Source of the DNA: Zingiber officinale
Taxonomy: Eukaryota > Streptophyta > Magnoliopsida > Zingiberales > Zingiberaceae
Direction: 5' to 3'
Length of the DNA stretch: 64,000 nt
Assembly: GCF_018446385.1 (NCBI RefSeq)
Contig: NC_055988.1
Span: 163,754,209-163,818,208, forward strand
This document shows positions 12,798 through 26,125 of this stretch, piece by piece (the first letter of the stretch is position 1; each line of letters opens with the position of its first letter). A model generated the notes under the pieces. That model did not search any database. It was not told the origin of the DNA and saw only the letters and a program-made list of their open reading frames with translations. The translations under genes and the position numbers were made by a program.

Positions 12798-15700
12798 CTA
12801 TGCAGCAGGTGGCCTTAGCACATGATCTAGAGAAGTATCCATGGCTGCAGGGGGTATCCATTGCCACATTCCCGTCGGTATATGGTTTGGGTATGGGATT
12901 GTTTTGCTTAAAGCTGGGGGCGAAGCTGGTTGAAGTGTCGTGGCAGCAGGTTTAGTGAAGAACTGGGTTGTGGTGCTACTGCCTTTAAGCATCTGTTCGA
13001 TACGCTCCTTCTCAGACTTCAGCCTCATTTTCTCATTCCGAAGTTCTAATTTCTCGCCCTGCACAGCATGCAGACCAAGTGATCTAGTGAATTTTCATTT
13101 AATTGATTAAAGCATGATCATGGCAGATGATAGCTAGACAAATTCCACAAACACCTTATACACAATATATTCACAAGCACCTAGAATGTAGAAAATCTTG
13201 AATTCTTCGATACCAGTTGTTGAGAGAAAAACCCTTTCTCAAGCCAAAAGTCATGTAAAGAAATCCAAGGCCTTGTACAAATTGAGAAAATAATAAGATT
13301 CATCTGGTTCACAATGATGTATGGTTACGTCCGTGGGAGGAAGAAGAATCAACTACTCAACAATTCAGAATAGTACAGGTTAGAGGCAAAACTTCCCCAA
13401 TAACAATGCTTGAAAGAGACCTGAATATAAAAGCATCCAACCCAACAATACTGGAAACCAAAAGGATGGGAACAAGCAAATACCACAACTCCTTCCAGAA
13501 CCACAAGGAGACGTCAAGAGTAGCCTCCACTCTTCATTCTCTCTTTAAGAACTCTTGCAAATGAGAATGCTAAGTCAAAAGAATCACTAAGAAAGTCTTC
13601 TAGACATCTTAGGGAGGGTTGTTTTCTCACCCCTACACACGAGATACATATTTCTGCATGTACTCTCACTTAACATGTGAGAAATGGGTTCTATCATATA
13701 ACCCATGTGATAGATCAACTTTTGACACCATAAGGCCATCTGTTATTTCTTCAAGGACTCCTAAATGATGAAAAACTTAATTCATGGTGATTTTGGATCA
13801 CCATCCCAACAAAGGTGATGATTATAGTCATATTACAATTAAGAGAAACACAATAATAACTTTTGCTGGTTTTTACTCATTTGAGTTAGAACAAAATTAC
13901 TGTAACAGGAGATTAGTGTATCAATTCATTTCTCACCTTAACACTTTTTATAGAATTCTGGAGTGCTTCATTTGACTCCTTAAGCCTCTTTGCTTCACGA
14001 CGTAATTGTTTTATAAAATGAGCAGCATCACTCAAAATGACAAATTTATCTGTTATAGGAGGCTTTCCTGGATTCATGATAGAGCACAACTCTGTGAACC
14101 TGAGCAGATGCATCATTGGTCAGAGTTGGGGTTTCCAACATAAGAATAATCACAATCATAGATGTTTTTAGGTGCTTCTTATACATGCCTATCATTAAGT
14201 TTATCTCTTCGTATTTTCTCACGGCGGGCTTTTGATCCTGGTGCAGCACATGACTCCTTATGGTTTCTGTAGAATGACAATAGGAGGAGCCTTTTGATCA
14301 GAGTGTATTGTAGTAGAAGTGAAGAAGCATGGTAATTTGTGTTATTGTTACCTAGAAACAAAAGATTACCACATCAATAGAAATTAGGTTTTCTTTTCAA
14401 TTGTTACAGTTCATATCAATCACATGTTTTATTTATTACACTATTGCATGTATTAAATATTATAGGCACGGAATAACTAAATGGAAAAAAGGAAATAACT
14501 GAAGATGCATGCATGGGTTTTCATATTCTTTCCATGTACGTTGACCACACTGAAGATTAGTTCATAGAAAGAGCAAGAGAAGTTGGGCAATAACGAGTAT
14601 AAATTGATATTTTGAATTTTTTTAAGCAACTTTATAGGAGACAGCACAAAAACATTTAACATCATTCCAAAGAATTTTGTCTGAAGTTTGAATTCCGGTG
14701 AAACACTAATGGGCTCTTGTGCATAAGAACATAGACACAGAAATCAACTTGTACCGTTTCTTAAGGGAACCAATGTTTGAGCTTTTGTCCTCCTCGAGCA
14801 TCGCATCAAAATCAATCATTGAACTGAACATTACAAGCTAAATTAGAAATGTTCACCAATTTGAGATATACATGTGCAAGAATTAAGTGCAAATTAATCA
14901 CAGGGAAAGAGAAGTGGCCTTTCATATCAATTCATTTCCTGCTTCTTCTGAAGATAATTCAATTAATAAATTAAAATCCTAGAAGCCAAGCGAGGTCAAG
15001 GTGACAAGGTCATTAAATACTGTAGTCTCCATCTCTCTGTAAGAACCTGATATTCACTATGTTTGATACACAATAATTGATCTAAATCTGATGCAATTGT
15101 TCCTAGGGATAGCAAAAAAATCTGCTCCTACCTGAACCTGCAACGACTCACCCAACTTATCAACGGGGTAGGGCAAAACTTCATAAACAATAAGTCTTAG
15201 CTTCTTTCTTTTAATTTTAGCCAAGAGACCTGCAGAGATGCACTTTCAAGAATGATCATAATGCATGAGTATCTTTTGGAAATCTGTGGAACATGAAAAA
15301 TATGGACACAATCCTAATTGTCTCAATACATGTTTTAAAATGCTTTTAAGGAACGAATTAAAAGTGATTATTTGAAGATATATAAAAAAGTGATTTGGTT
15401 GGTCTTGAGGAGTTTGTGTGTGGTTTTGAATGACATTAATCTATTATTCTTGTAAATGAATGTATTGAATCTGTCTATATTTGCTTTAGATTCTGATTAT
15501 CTTAAAAATAGTAATGCAAATGTTCTTACTTTTAAATAATCAATATGATGATCAGGCAGAGCGAACAGGGCAGGGCAAGGGTAAACTCAGGTAACAAATG
15601 GGTCAACGTAGAGGGAACAATCCAACAAACATAAGCACAATCCAGCATACTCAAGCTACAATCTGGAGGACTTGATCGGGCTAAAAAAGTTTAACTAAAG

Positions 15701-15853
15701 AACACAAAGAGAAAAAAAAAATCACCTCGAAGCAGAGGGATCATCGATGATCCGAGCGCCCCAGAGGAAACCAGGCTCACGGACGTCCTCGACAATACCT
15801 CCGTAGTCTATAAGCCATCCGCCTCCACTGCTGCGCACCTTCGGCCCAACCAT
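12798..15853 (-). CDS. Group IVc bHLH transcription factor, ILR3/bHLH115-like
   Basis: Five exons join in frame on the minus strand: 15726-15853, 14755-14823, 14189-14266, 13937-14099 and 12798-13058, giving 232 residues plus a stop. The bHLH domain starts GSKARREKIRRDKLNDRF and continues with GKPPITDKFVILSDAAHFIKQL. It is followed by a leucine-rich coiled coil (LKESNEAL, then GEKLELRNEKMRLKSEKERIEQ). The C-terminus MWQWIPPAAMDTSLDHVLRPP is diagnostic of group IVc. Members of this group (ILR3, bHLH104, bHLH115) dimerise and control iron-deficiency and metal-homeostasis genes in the nucleus; that role here is by family. The intron after NDR needs a GC donor (14187-14188) to keep the domain in frame. 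The other introns are GT-AG. It lies upstream of, and codirectional with, TAF12. Confidence 0.9.
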
Positions 15854-16849
15854 CCCACTCCTTCAAAAATCCCCCCAAAACTCCCAAAATTAGCCAACAA
15901 TCAGCAGAGGTCTCCTCGCTCTCGATCTCTCCGCCTTCGCCGTCTGCGATTTATCTCAGCCCGCAGTCCGGCGAAGAGAAGACTAGGCTGACAGCTTCAC
16001 ATGCACTTTCGGTCAAGTATACTAATCCTGATCCAGCAGAAAAACACAAGGATTTTAGTTAAGATACGCGCCATTGCGGCGTAAGAAGGGTGGTTTAATT
16101 CTACTCCTGCGGCGAATTTGAACCGGTGGATTAGATTAGCACTTAATTAGTTAATGCAATTAAGCAACGTACCAAGACACTTCCTAATTATTATGATTAT
16201 CTCGTTAAAAGGATTAGATTAAGAAAGATTAGGGCGATTAATTAAATGACGGACTGGTGTGTTATTAATGATAATTAACCTGAATTGGATCAATTAATGG
16301 CGAATAGGACAGAGGAGAAGAGAATAAGGAGACTTTTTTTTAATGAATTAAAATATAGTCATTTCGTGGCCATTAAATAAGATCATTTATTTAATTTGAA
16401 GAATCTTTAGTGATGATTTTAATGATTCATTCAGATTTTTTTTTAATAGTTAAACCCCTCATCCTACTTTAAAATTTATAAAAGGATATTTTTATTTTCT
16501 AAACTATGAATTTGATTTTATTAGATGTACTGATCCATAAGTTTTTAGTTATAAATTATGAATTAGAGTTTGCTATTTATATATTTTTATAATTCATGTG
16601 TCTAGGCTATTAATTTTTTTTGAGATAGATATTTTCTTCTGATTTACCTATAGGAGAAATCTAAAATATAACTTCTGATTCTCTTAAATACTTTATCACT
16701 GCACAACACTTAGTAGGGGTCTATTTATTATTTTTGAGACTATAGAGCTCAAATCCTACATTCTTTTCAGAAAGTTCAAAGATTGCTTCGAAATTGTGGT
16801 TTGAAAGATGATCAGATAATTGATAAGTCATTTGGTTTTTAATACAGAG
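15854..16849. other. bHLH 5' leader and upstream region
   Basis: The first ~150 bases upstream of the bHLH start codon are GC-rich and pyrimidine-rich on the minus strand, as expected of a 5' leader. Beyond about 16150 the sequence is AT-rich with no credible gene. The first recognisable transposon sequence starts near 16850. I see no confident core promoter motif. Confidence 0.5.
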
Positions 16850-17783
16850 ATTAAAGTCGAGCCCCTAAGTCGGATGAAAATTAAGAAGGTCGGATAATAG
16901 GGTAGTCAGAGTCAAAGAAAGGTCAACCTGTGAAGCTAGCACAGCTGATTACTTCGATCGAGAGATAGTGGACTGAACCGGCAAGGCGACCGGACTGAGG
17001 AGTCAATCGAACGTTGATTCACGTGACATTGATGAAGCTTTGAGCCAAGTCAGTACTCCGTAGAGCCAGTCTTATTCTTGGTTCAAAAATAGCACAATTA
17101 GCTAGTTGGCAATGTGATCTAGTCGATCGAACTAGGCATTCGATCGGACCCACTGGATGCTCGATCTGTCCGAGCTCTTTGGCCCAATGAAGAGGTCAAG
17201 CGAAGGTCGAGTCTCTAGCTATAGTTCTCTAATCCGACCAGGTGGTATTTACGAGTGATGGTCGATCAGGACACTTGGAGGCTTGATCAAATCATCAGCT
17301 AAACACATAGTGGACCCCTCAAGCCAACGACCTCATATCACCTTTTTGGCATTTTGTGTCACAGAGGATAGAGTATATTCTGACTGCAACCTGAACATTC
17401 GAAGTTTCCTCTCTAACAAATGCAAAGACTGCAGGTCCATTTTTGGAAAAGATGTTAGAACATCTTTATGATTTATACTTTTTTTAAAATACTTTGAGAT
17501 TGTTGCATAAACAGTGAGACTATAAAAAAATGAGTTTCTATCTACAGGCGGAGGTACGCGATGTTACACCATTCTACATATTCATTCACTCAACTTAACT
17601 CGACCCAATCACTGACTTGAACATCGGAGGGACAACGCCAAAGACTTCTTCTCTGGCCCAACAACTAACAATCTTTTTGAGATGCAAGAGCTCTTTAGAG
17701 GCATCTTGCGATAGCGAGGAGTCTTCATTTGGTCAATATTAAAGCCACCATTCCTAGCCAGTCATCTTCTCTGCTTTCAGACA
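16850..17783 (+). repeat. 5' LTR of the Tat-like element (5' end uncertain)
   Basis: From the motif ATTAAAGTCGAGCCCC to TTCAGACA it matches the block that begins ATTAAAGTGGAGCCCC near 29310 and resumes at 32222-33141. It is followed by TTTAGCATCGTCTGTGAGAAC, a mutated form of the TTTGGCGCCGTCTGTGGGAAC sequence usual at the start of such gypsy internal regions. Confidence 0.7.
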
Positions 17784-17849
17784 TAATCATATTTAGCATC
17801 GTCTGTGAGAACTTCACCTACATTCAAAATACGAAGATAAATGAGGTTG

Positions 17850-18960
17850 GACGACTCACCACCACAACCTTATCACAAGAGGATTAGAGTTATTGATAGT
17901 CGCCCAAGCGGCTCGAATGGTGCAACACCAACAAGCGACTGAGTGCCCTTTACCGAACCTTGCTATATCAGCGATTGGCCAGCCGGTCAAACATGGAGGT
18001 TGAGCGAAAGGCCCGACCGTGTGCCAATCAGTTAACCCTCTCCCAACCGCCTTCCCACAAGCACCCGTGCCACCGACCAGCATGTTGCTCATGCCTCCAT
18101 CGCCTATTGCATATCACCGGACATTGTTCCAAATGCCCCTTGATGACATGGGCTGAGCAGATAGACCTCACGGATTATCTTCTGAAAACGCACGCATCCG
18201 AGACCATCATAAAGGCAAGGCGCCAATGAACAATAGCTCTCCCAAGCGAGCGAGCATATCGTTCTCCCAAGAGATCTTGAAAGATAAATTGTTGGCCCAT
18301 TTCCCACCATTGTTGATTAGGGAATATGGAGGGGCGACCAATCCCGAGGACTACTTACTCAAATTAGAAAACGCGATTATCCTCCACCAGTACATGGACG
18401 GGGTCAAGTGTCGTGTGTTTCTCACCACTCTCTCCGGCTCGGTGCATAGATAGTTAAACCGACTCCTGACCGAGTCCATATACTGCTTCAATGACTTTCA
18501 CAAAGCCTTTCCGCATCACTTTGCCATTAGTCGTTATCACGAGACGACAATGAGCATGTTCTCTCTTAAGCAAGGGCCCAAAGACTCTGAGATCTTACAT
18601 TAAGAAATTCAATCAAGTAGTCATGGACGTCCCCTCGGCCACTCCGGAGATTTTAGTAAGTGTTTTCTCCAAATAGCTTGCAGATGGTGAATTCTTTTGA
18701 TCCCTCATTAAGAAGCCTTTGAGAGACTTCGATCATCTACTTGGATGAGCCACCAAGTACATAAACGTAGAAAAAGCTCAATCCACTTGAAAAAAAAGAA
18801 GAAGTTGCTCCTTTCGCAACTTCTTCTGCTCACGAGCATCGAGTGCCTGCTCCCCTTTTGCCACCTAAAGGGCCTTGATTGAGCCCCCGTCACAACACTG
18901 TGAGTGAAGGCCGCATGAAATCCAACATGTAAAAGCTGAGAGGACATGTTTCCCCGAGTC
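17850..18960 (+). pseudogene. gag remnant of the Tat-like element
   Basis: The best conserved part, 18262-18490, translates to a Ty3/gypsy capsid-type segment with the motif YGGATNPEDYLLKLENA. It is cut by a TAG near 18451, and further stops and frameshifts follow. Gag forms the virus-like particle in intact relatives. A runt of the following polyprotein continues to the protease. Confidence 0.7.
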
Positions 18961-19275
18961 CCAAAAATGGACTCCTATATTTTGCACTTATCACCGCTCG
19001 AGAACACGCAATATAGAAGATTGTTACCACTATAATCAAGAGATACATTGACCGTCTAATCATAGGTTTTGCCAGTGATCCTCTTTGCCCAACCATCAAT
19101 GTCATCATTGACTGGACGAACCTTCAAGCCGGAGTCCCACAAGGGCCGAGCGGAATCATCAATGATCCCAACCAAGAAATAATCGAGCATCGACTTAGGA
19201 TTTTGCATAATAGGTTCCGCGCCAACCACCCGGGAGGAAGAAAATTATAACAATGCCACTTGGGGCGATATTGGA

Positions 19276-19551
19276 ATGATAGCGGGTGGTCCAACCAATG
19301 GTGATTCTAATCGGGCCAGAAAATCATATGCAAGTCGACTAGAGATCCACACGATCAGGTGTAGCCAAGAGAAAGCGCAAGAACCAGAGATCAGTTTTGG
19401 TTCCAAAGACTTGGAGGGGGTGGAGATATCCCATGATGATATATTAATTATTAAAGTTGTAATCACCAATTATAATCTTCATTGTATTTTTGTTGACACG
19501 AGCAGCTCGGTTAACATCATTTTCAAGAAGCGTTCGAGCAACTATAAATAA
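19276..19551 (+). pseudogene. Aspartic protease remnant
   Basis: The frame contains a motif reading FVDTSSSVNIIF, the active-site region that in intact gypsy proteases is D-T/S-G-S-S. Here the glycine is replaced by serine. It sits between gag and RT as expected. The frame ends in a TAA soon after. Confidence 0.65.
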
Positions 19552-20199
19552 ATAAAAGTGAGCTCTAATCAATGACTACACCTCTATACGGGGTTCACTC
19601 GCAATGAGGTGTAGTCGATCGGACAAGTCCGCTTAGCTATCTCTCTTGGGGAATAGCCACTCATAAGGCTCCGACGATCGAACTTCCTAGTTGTGGGCGC
19701 TCCATCAGCTTATAATGTGATTCTTGATCGACCGACGCTAAGCGAGTTCCAATCCGTCGTCTCCATGTTCTGCCAAAAGATCAAATTCCCAATGGATGAC
19801 TCTGTTAGCGAGGTGAAAGGAGATCAATTAGTTGTGTGTAATGCTACGTGGATATCATAAAGACCGAAGCTCATGCCGCTCTAAAAATATAACGAGTGGA
19901 AGTTAATGTTATTCAGGAAACTCCTCTAACCTTGGTATATGAAGAAAAAGATGAAGTGAAGATCCATCTGTGCTGGCTAGAGGCCACCACTTATATTGCA
20001 ACTGATCTAAGCCCCGTGAACAAAGCAAAGTTAATCGCTTGCTTGAATCACACTAATGACGTCTTCACGTGACTCCTCACAAGCTCATAGACATCTTGCC
20101 TACAATAATGGAGCATGCCCTGCAGTCCGACTGGATGATTGGTCAGTTAAACAAAGAAAAAAAATCAGAACATAATAGAATCAAATCATCCAAGCGGAG

Positions 20200-20536
20200 G
20201 TGGACAAATTATTCAAGGCTGGACATATTCGTGAAGTGTAGTTTCCGAGTTGGCTAGTGAATGTGGTACTAGTGTCTAAGCCCAGGAAGAAGTGGTGAGT
20301 ATGTGTTGATTTCAGATATTTGAACAAGGCGTGTCCAAAGGACTACTACCCTCTGCCACACATTGATCATGTGGTAAACTTGACTACTGGTTGTGAGTTA
20401 ACATGTATGCTGGATGCATATCAAGGTTACCATCAAGTCCCTCAGCAAAGGAAGATCAAGAAAAAATTAACTTTATCACTATAGAGGGAACATACTATTA
20501 TAATATCATGTCATTAGGATTGAAGAATGCAAAAGT
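20200..20536 (+). pseudogene. Reverse transcriptase remnant, first part
   Basis: Translation in pieces shows the start of the gypsy RT palm: VCVDFRYLNKACPKDYYPLPHID followed by a YQGYHQV-type motif, with nonsense codons between. It is interrupted at 20536 by the solo LTR 20537-22980 and resumes at 22986. Confidence 0.75.
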
Positions 20537-22980
20537 TGTTGGTTAGTCCTAGGAAAATCGTACCGATTCCACTGTACAAAAATTTTGTACAAGTGTTGAA
20601 CTTTCTTTAAATAGCCTATTGTGTTCTTTAGAAGTTAAATTAGGAATCTCAGACGAAACTTAACATCATTGATTCTAAATTTAATTTATCTGTTCTTAAT
20701 GGTTTAGACTTGGATCACAAGAAGAACTTAATACTATTGATCCAAATCCACCTACGTTATAAATTCAATTAAATATTAATTTCTAAAATTAGCTTCCATG
20801 ATTGTATGGCGAGGCGCATGACCTTCTTGGGTATGGGAACATCCACCACCGCCTAGACAAAGTCTTTTAAGGAAAGCTAATATTTAATTTCCTTATATAA
20901 CTCTAGGTTTAACCAAAAAGAACAATCGAATCATAAATTCGAAAAACAAAGAAAAACACAAACATGAATTACTAATTCGAAAAATTAGATCTAATGCCTC
21001 TTGTGTTTGGAATTCATACAAAGAAAAATAACTAGCATGATGCAGAAAATAATTGCTAATTATACCTTTTCTTTGCAAGCTAATGACCTCGAAATCTTCT
21101 GTCGTATTTCTCGCCTCGCCTTGGATGTCGTGTGGACAACGATCCTCCAAGATGAACACCACCCAAAGCCTTCTTCTTCTTCTTCTAATTTTCGACCACC
21201 ACCACCACAAAAGAAAAGAGAGCAAAGGGAAAGGAAAAAAAGAGAGGGTCGACCACACCAAGAGAACCACCAAGCAAGAGAATAAAAGTTGTGTCTCATG
21301 AGGCTTTCTCACCCCTTCTTTTATATTACTTGCCCAAGGTAAATAAGGGAAGAATTTTTACAAAAATTAAAATCTTCCTTTTGTTTTTCCTTTTCCTTTT
21401 TTATTTTTCCTTTTCTTTCCTCTTGATTGAATCAATCACCAAATCTTTGGATGATGATTTTATTTTTATTTTTATTTGGCCGGCCCCCTTGCTTGGGCAC
21501 CAAGCAAAGGTGGTCGGCCCCCTTCAAGAGGAAAGAAATATATTTTTTTATAAAATTTTACAAGAAGAAATACTCTTATAAAATTTTACAAGCTCTCTTT
21601 CCTAAAGTGGATGTTAAAAAGATAAATTTTAAAAATTAAAATCATGTTTTAAAATTTAAAATTTCTATTCAAAAATTTCCCTTTTTAACATGAATAGAAA
21701 ATTTTAATTTTTAAAACTTCTCTTCCTTTTTTTCTAAAACCACGAGGATGGTTAAAAAAGGAAAGTTTTAAAACTTTTAAAATTCTCTATTAAACCATGT
21801 GGCCTAATTCAAATAAGGAAAGTTTTTTTAAATTTAAAATCTCTCTTTTAAAACTTATAGATTTCTACAAAGAGAAGATTTTAAAAATTCAAAACACCCC
21901 TTCTATTTGAATTTATTTTGGTCGGCCCCTACTTGCTTGGTCACCAAGCAAGAGGGACGACCCTCTTAAGGAGATGGTGGCCGACCATTGCTTGGTCACC
22001 AAGCAATGGGTCGGCCTCCTTTCTTGGACACCAAGAAGGAAGTTTAATAAGTGGTTTATAAGGCATTAATGAGGCTACGACATGGACCTAGAGGAGAAAT
22101 TGGTTTTGGCCTTCCAATGAGCTTGAATATCCCGTGTTCACCCCAAACACACAACTCAAGTTCATCAACAATAACTCATTCCACTAGAGAATTATTGTTA
22201 CACTACCACACCAATCCCAAATTACATTTATGGGCTCCTTCTTATCATGAGTGTGTTAGTCTCTCTGTGTTTAAGATAACGAATGTCCACTAATTAAGTA
22301 AGTTACTGACAACTCACTTAATTAATATCTAGCTCCAAGAGTAGTACTACTCAACTTCATTGTCCTGTCGGACTAAGTCCACCTGCAGGGTTTAACATGA
22401 CAATCCTTATGAGCTCCTCTTGGGGACATTCTCAACCTAGATTACTAGGACACAGTTTCCTTCTATAATCAACAACACGCACTATAAGTCATATCATTTC
22501 CCAACTTATCGGGCCGATTAATTTATCAAGCTAAATCTCACCCTTTGATAAGTTAAAGAAATAGATACTAAATATATATGCTTGTTATTATATTAGGATT
22601 AAGAGTACACACTTCCATAATAACTAAGGTCTAGTTCTTTTATTAAGTTAGTATAAAAAGAACTTACCTAAAATAGGCATACTCAATACACTTAGAGTGT
22701 ACTAGTGTAATTTATTAGTCAAGATAAACTAATACCTAATTACACTACGACTATACTAATGGTTTGTTCCTTTCCATCTTAGTCGTGAGCAACTGTTTAT
22801 AATTTATAAAGAGCTGATGACATGATCTTCTGTGTGTGACACCACACACCATGTTATCTACTTTATAAATTAATTGAACAACTATATTTAACAAATAAAT
22901 ATAGACATTTGACCAATGTGATTCTTTTATTTCAAAAATAAATGTTTACAAAAGCTAGGCTTTTAGTATACACTTTAACA
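20537..22980 (-). mobile_element. 2.4-kb solo LTR inserted in RT
   Basis: Read on the minus strand it starts TGTTAAAGTGTATAC at 22980 and ends GACTAACCAACA at 20537. It is flanked by AAAGT (20532-20536) and AGAGT (22981-22985), a 5-bp target duplication with one mismatch. It has no coding region and no internal second LTR, so it is a solo LTR. The same family, in the opposite orientation, occurs at 48729-51291. Long open frames near 21000-21600 are low-complexity. Confidence 0.8.
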
Positions 22981-22985
22981 AGAGT

Positions 22986-23400
22986 AACATACCGACTACT
23001 TATGAACAAGGTATTTCGAGAGCAGATAGGCAGAAATATGGAGGTATCTGTATATGATATACTAATCAAATCTCTTTGAACTATTGATTTATGTGCAGAT
23101 ATAAAAGAAACGTGTTAGACCCTGAGGAAGTATAGAGTCAAGTTCGATCCCAATAAATGTTTATTCGAAGAAGTGGACGCTTCCTCGACTACATTGTGAC
23201 TAAGCAGCGGATTAAAGCCAACCCGAGTAAGGTGAAAGTCCTCCAAGATATGCCCCCACCAAAAAATTTGAAGGAAGTACAACACCTGACTAGATGGATC
23301 ACGGCTCTCTCCTAGTTCATCTTGAGGTCGTCTGATCGGAGTGTACCTTTCTTCAAAGTACTTCATCGAGCTATAAAATTTCAATGGGATGCCGAATGTG
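22986..23400 (+). pseudogene. Reverse transcriptase remnant, second part
   Basis: Continues the RT after the insertion. The catalytic box near 23047-23058, YVDD in active gypsy enzymes, reads S-V-Y-D here, so a catalytic aspartate is lost. Downstream are a frameshift and the conserved NPSKVKVLQDMPPPKNLKEVQ stretch of the RT connection. Confidence 0.75.
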
Positions 23401-24130
23401 ATAAAGCACTGGAGGATCTCAAAAGTTAAATATCTTTTTTACTTGTACTTGCAAAACCCATCATTCGTGAACCTTTGTGGATATAACCTGTCTTCCAGGG
23501 AGAAGGCAGTTGGGTCAACATTAGTACGACAGAACTATAATGAACAATAACCTATGTATTTTTTAAGTTATTTATTAAAAGACGTTGAATGTCGCTACAC
23601 TGCTCTCAAGAAGTTGACGTACAGATTGGTTTTAACCACTTGGAGGTTACGCCATTACTTTCTTTCTTAATCCATAATTATTTTGACTAACAGTACGCTG
23701 GGCTGAGCGTTTATCAATCTGGAGGTCTTAGGCAGATTGATCAAATAGACCATCAAACTAAGTGAGTATGGTATACAGTACCACCCCAATCTACCATTAA
23801 AGCTCAAGCCTTAGCTAATTTTGTTACGGAGATACAAAAGCCCCTGGGCTGGATGAAACTTGGAGGGTATATGTGGATGAATCATCCAGTCAACAAGACA
23901 ATGGGGTTAGGATACTTATGATATCATCGCGTGAAGACTAAATGCAACTGTCCATTTGGCTAGAGTATCGGGTCACCAATAATGAAGCGGAATATGAAAA
24001 ACTAATAGTTGGATTGCAGGGCGCCAAACATGTGGGAGCTTCTTGAGTCCTGATTTACTCAGATTCTCAACTTGTAGCTCAGTAATTAGCGGACAATTTT
24101 AAATAAATAATAATCGGTTGAAGTTACATG
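23400..24130 (+). pseudogene. Two RNase H remnants (gypsy type and archaeal type)
   Basis: The first region follows the RT connection, with the fragment KFQWDAECDKALEDL, and is badly broken. The second has the motif VTNNEAEYEKLIVGLQGAK near 23970-24030 and SDSQLVAQ near 24060, typical of the additional archaeal-type RNase H of Tat elements. Several stops interrupt both. Confidence 0.7.
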
Positions 24131-24599
24131 CGGAGGTGTTTGATAAGTTAAAGGAGGATTTCAAGACGTGGTGTTGCAGAAAATTCCCCGTTGGGAGAAT
24201 CAGTACATAGATGAGCTGGCCAAATTGGCCAATTCATTGAGTCCCCAGACACTGCATCAGATAGTCAAGCATGCACTATTGATAGCTCACATTGAGCGGA
24301 AAGCCGAAGAAGAAATATAGATTGATTGGCGAGCGTCGTTGATTTCGTTTCTCCAATAGGGAATTCTGTCAGCCAACTAGGAACAAGCACGTATAATGAA
24401 AAAGAGAGTGTGTCATTTCATATTAGTAAGAGATCATTTATACAAGTGAGTATTTTCTCGTCTGCTGCTCAAATACGTCGGATTAGACGACATGCAGTAC
24501 ATTCTATAAGAAATGAACCAAGGTTTATGTAGACGACATGCAGTACATTCTATAAGAAATGAACCAAGGTTTATGTGAGAGTCATCCAGACGGTCGATC

Positions 24600-25560
24600 A
24601 CTCTTTCGAAAGATTATATTAGTCGGGTATTTTTAGCCCACTCTGCAAGCTAACTCGGCTCAACTTGTGGCAACTTGTTTATTATGCCAAAAACATCAAA
24701 ACATCCCGCATCGACCCATGGATTTATTGAATACCTCGATTGTCTCCTGCCCATTTGACCAATAGAGAATGGATATCGTTGGACATTTTCCAATAGTGTC
24801 CGTTTAGAGAAAGTTCCTATTAGCAGTCGTGAATTATTTCTCCAAGTGGGTGGAAGCAGAGTCGCTAGCTAAGATAACCGAGCAGGTGATCATCAAATTC
24901 CTATGGCAAAACATTGTGTGTTGGTTCAATATTCGTTATAAGCTTGTCTTAGATAATGGAAGAGGATTACAATGACAGAAAATTCAAGATTGGTGCCCAA
25001 GTTATATCATTCTACAGACTTTCACTTCCGAAGCTTACCCCTAGAGCAACGGTCAGGCAGAGGTCACTAATAGGGTAATTATTTGTGGGCCCAAAACTAA
25101 GCTCAATCATATGAGAGGAAGTTGGGTCGATGAATTGCCCAGCGTGTTGTGGCCATATTATACGATTTCTCGAAAAGCCACAGGTATAACACCTTTTCAT
25201 TTAGTTTATGGAGGAGAGATAATCGTACCCATAGAGGTGGGCATAGAGTCTGATCAGAGACAATTATATGACAAAGGTAATTTTGATCGGCGTCTTATGG
25301 AACTCGATCTCATAGAAGAAATCAGAGATAAAACATCTACCTATTAATGACTTATCGACAGCGAATGAAATATTACTATAATCAAATGGTTATCCCAAGA
25401 TTTTTTCAAGCCGACAACTTAATGTGGAAGCGGGTAAAATCGGTTGCCAAGGGTAACAAATTGGAGTCACGGTGGAGTAGGCCATACAAGGTGGTGCAAA
25501 AACTCAGGTTCTTATTAATTGCAAGACGCGAACAAGAAAAACTTGGACTAGCCTTGGAGC
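24600..25560 (+). pseudogene. Integrase remnant
   Basis: The 3' half is clear: WVDELPSVLWPYYTISRKATG, then TPFHLVYGGEIIVPIEVGIES, and a C-terminal domain with MTYRQRMKYYYNQMVIPRFFQ. The DDE core upstream is scattered over three frames with many stops. This completes pol of the Tat-like element. Confidence 0.75.
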
Positions 25561-25669
25561 GTGAATCATCTGTAGCCCTATCGGGTCTGAGAGTATGTTA
25601 GTGCTAAGTTAGTGTAGTTTGTAAAAATGTACACTCAAGGAATGCAAACAAATTCAACTTGAAACGAAT

Positions 25670-26125
25670 AAGTCCCAAACTCTTGAGTTAATCGACCGAG
25701 TTATAAGTGAGATTGATCTCGCAACTAAGTCCCAGACTCTCGAACCGATCAGTCGAGTCATAAGTGAGCTTGCTCTCACGACTAAGTCTCAAACTCTTGT
25801 GTCGTTCAACTGAGTTATAAGTGAGCTTACTCTCACGACTAAGTTCCAGACTCTCGCGTCATTCAGCCGAGTTATAAGTGAGCTTGCTCTCATGACTAAG
25901 TCCTAAACTCTTGGACCGTTCGACGAAGTTATAAATGAGCTTGTCCTCACGACGAAGTCTCGCACTCTCGAGTCGTTCAACCAAGTTATAAGTGAGTTCG
26001 CTCTCACAACTAAATCCTCGACTCCTCAGTTGATCGACCGAATTATGAGTGAGATTGCTCTCACAACCAAGACCCCGACTCTTGAACTGATCTATTAAGT
26101 TATAAGTGAATTTGCTCTCGTGCAT
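25670..26125. repeat. 57-bp tandem array between integrase and the antisense ORF
   Basis: About eight imperfect units of about 57 bp. Each contains TTATAAGTGAGCTTGCTCTC followed by ACTAAGTC..CTC. On the minus strand several units stay open and give a 19-residue repeat with the core ESKLTYN. Tandem arrays at this position are known in Tat/Ogre elements. Confidence 0.85.

Noticed and set aside
21000..21640. Overlapping frames on both strands
   Set aside because: Low-complexity interior of the solo LTR 20537-22980; no domain and not shared as a frame with its sister copy.
25670..26125. CRISPR-like array
   Set aside because: Units are contiguous tandem repeats without unique spacers, in a plant retroelement.
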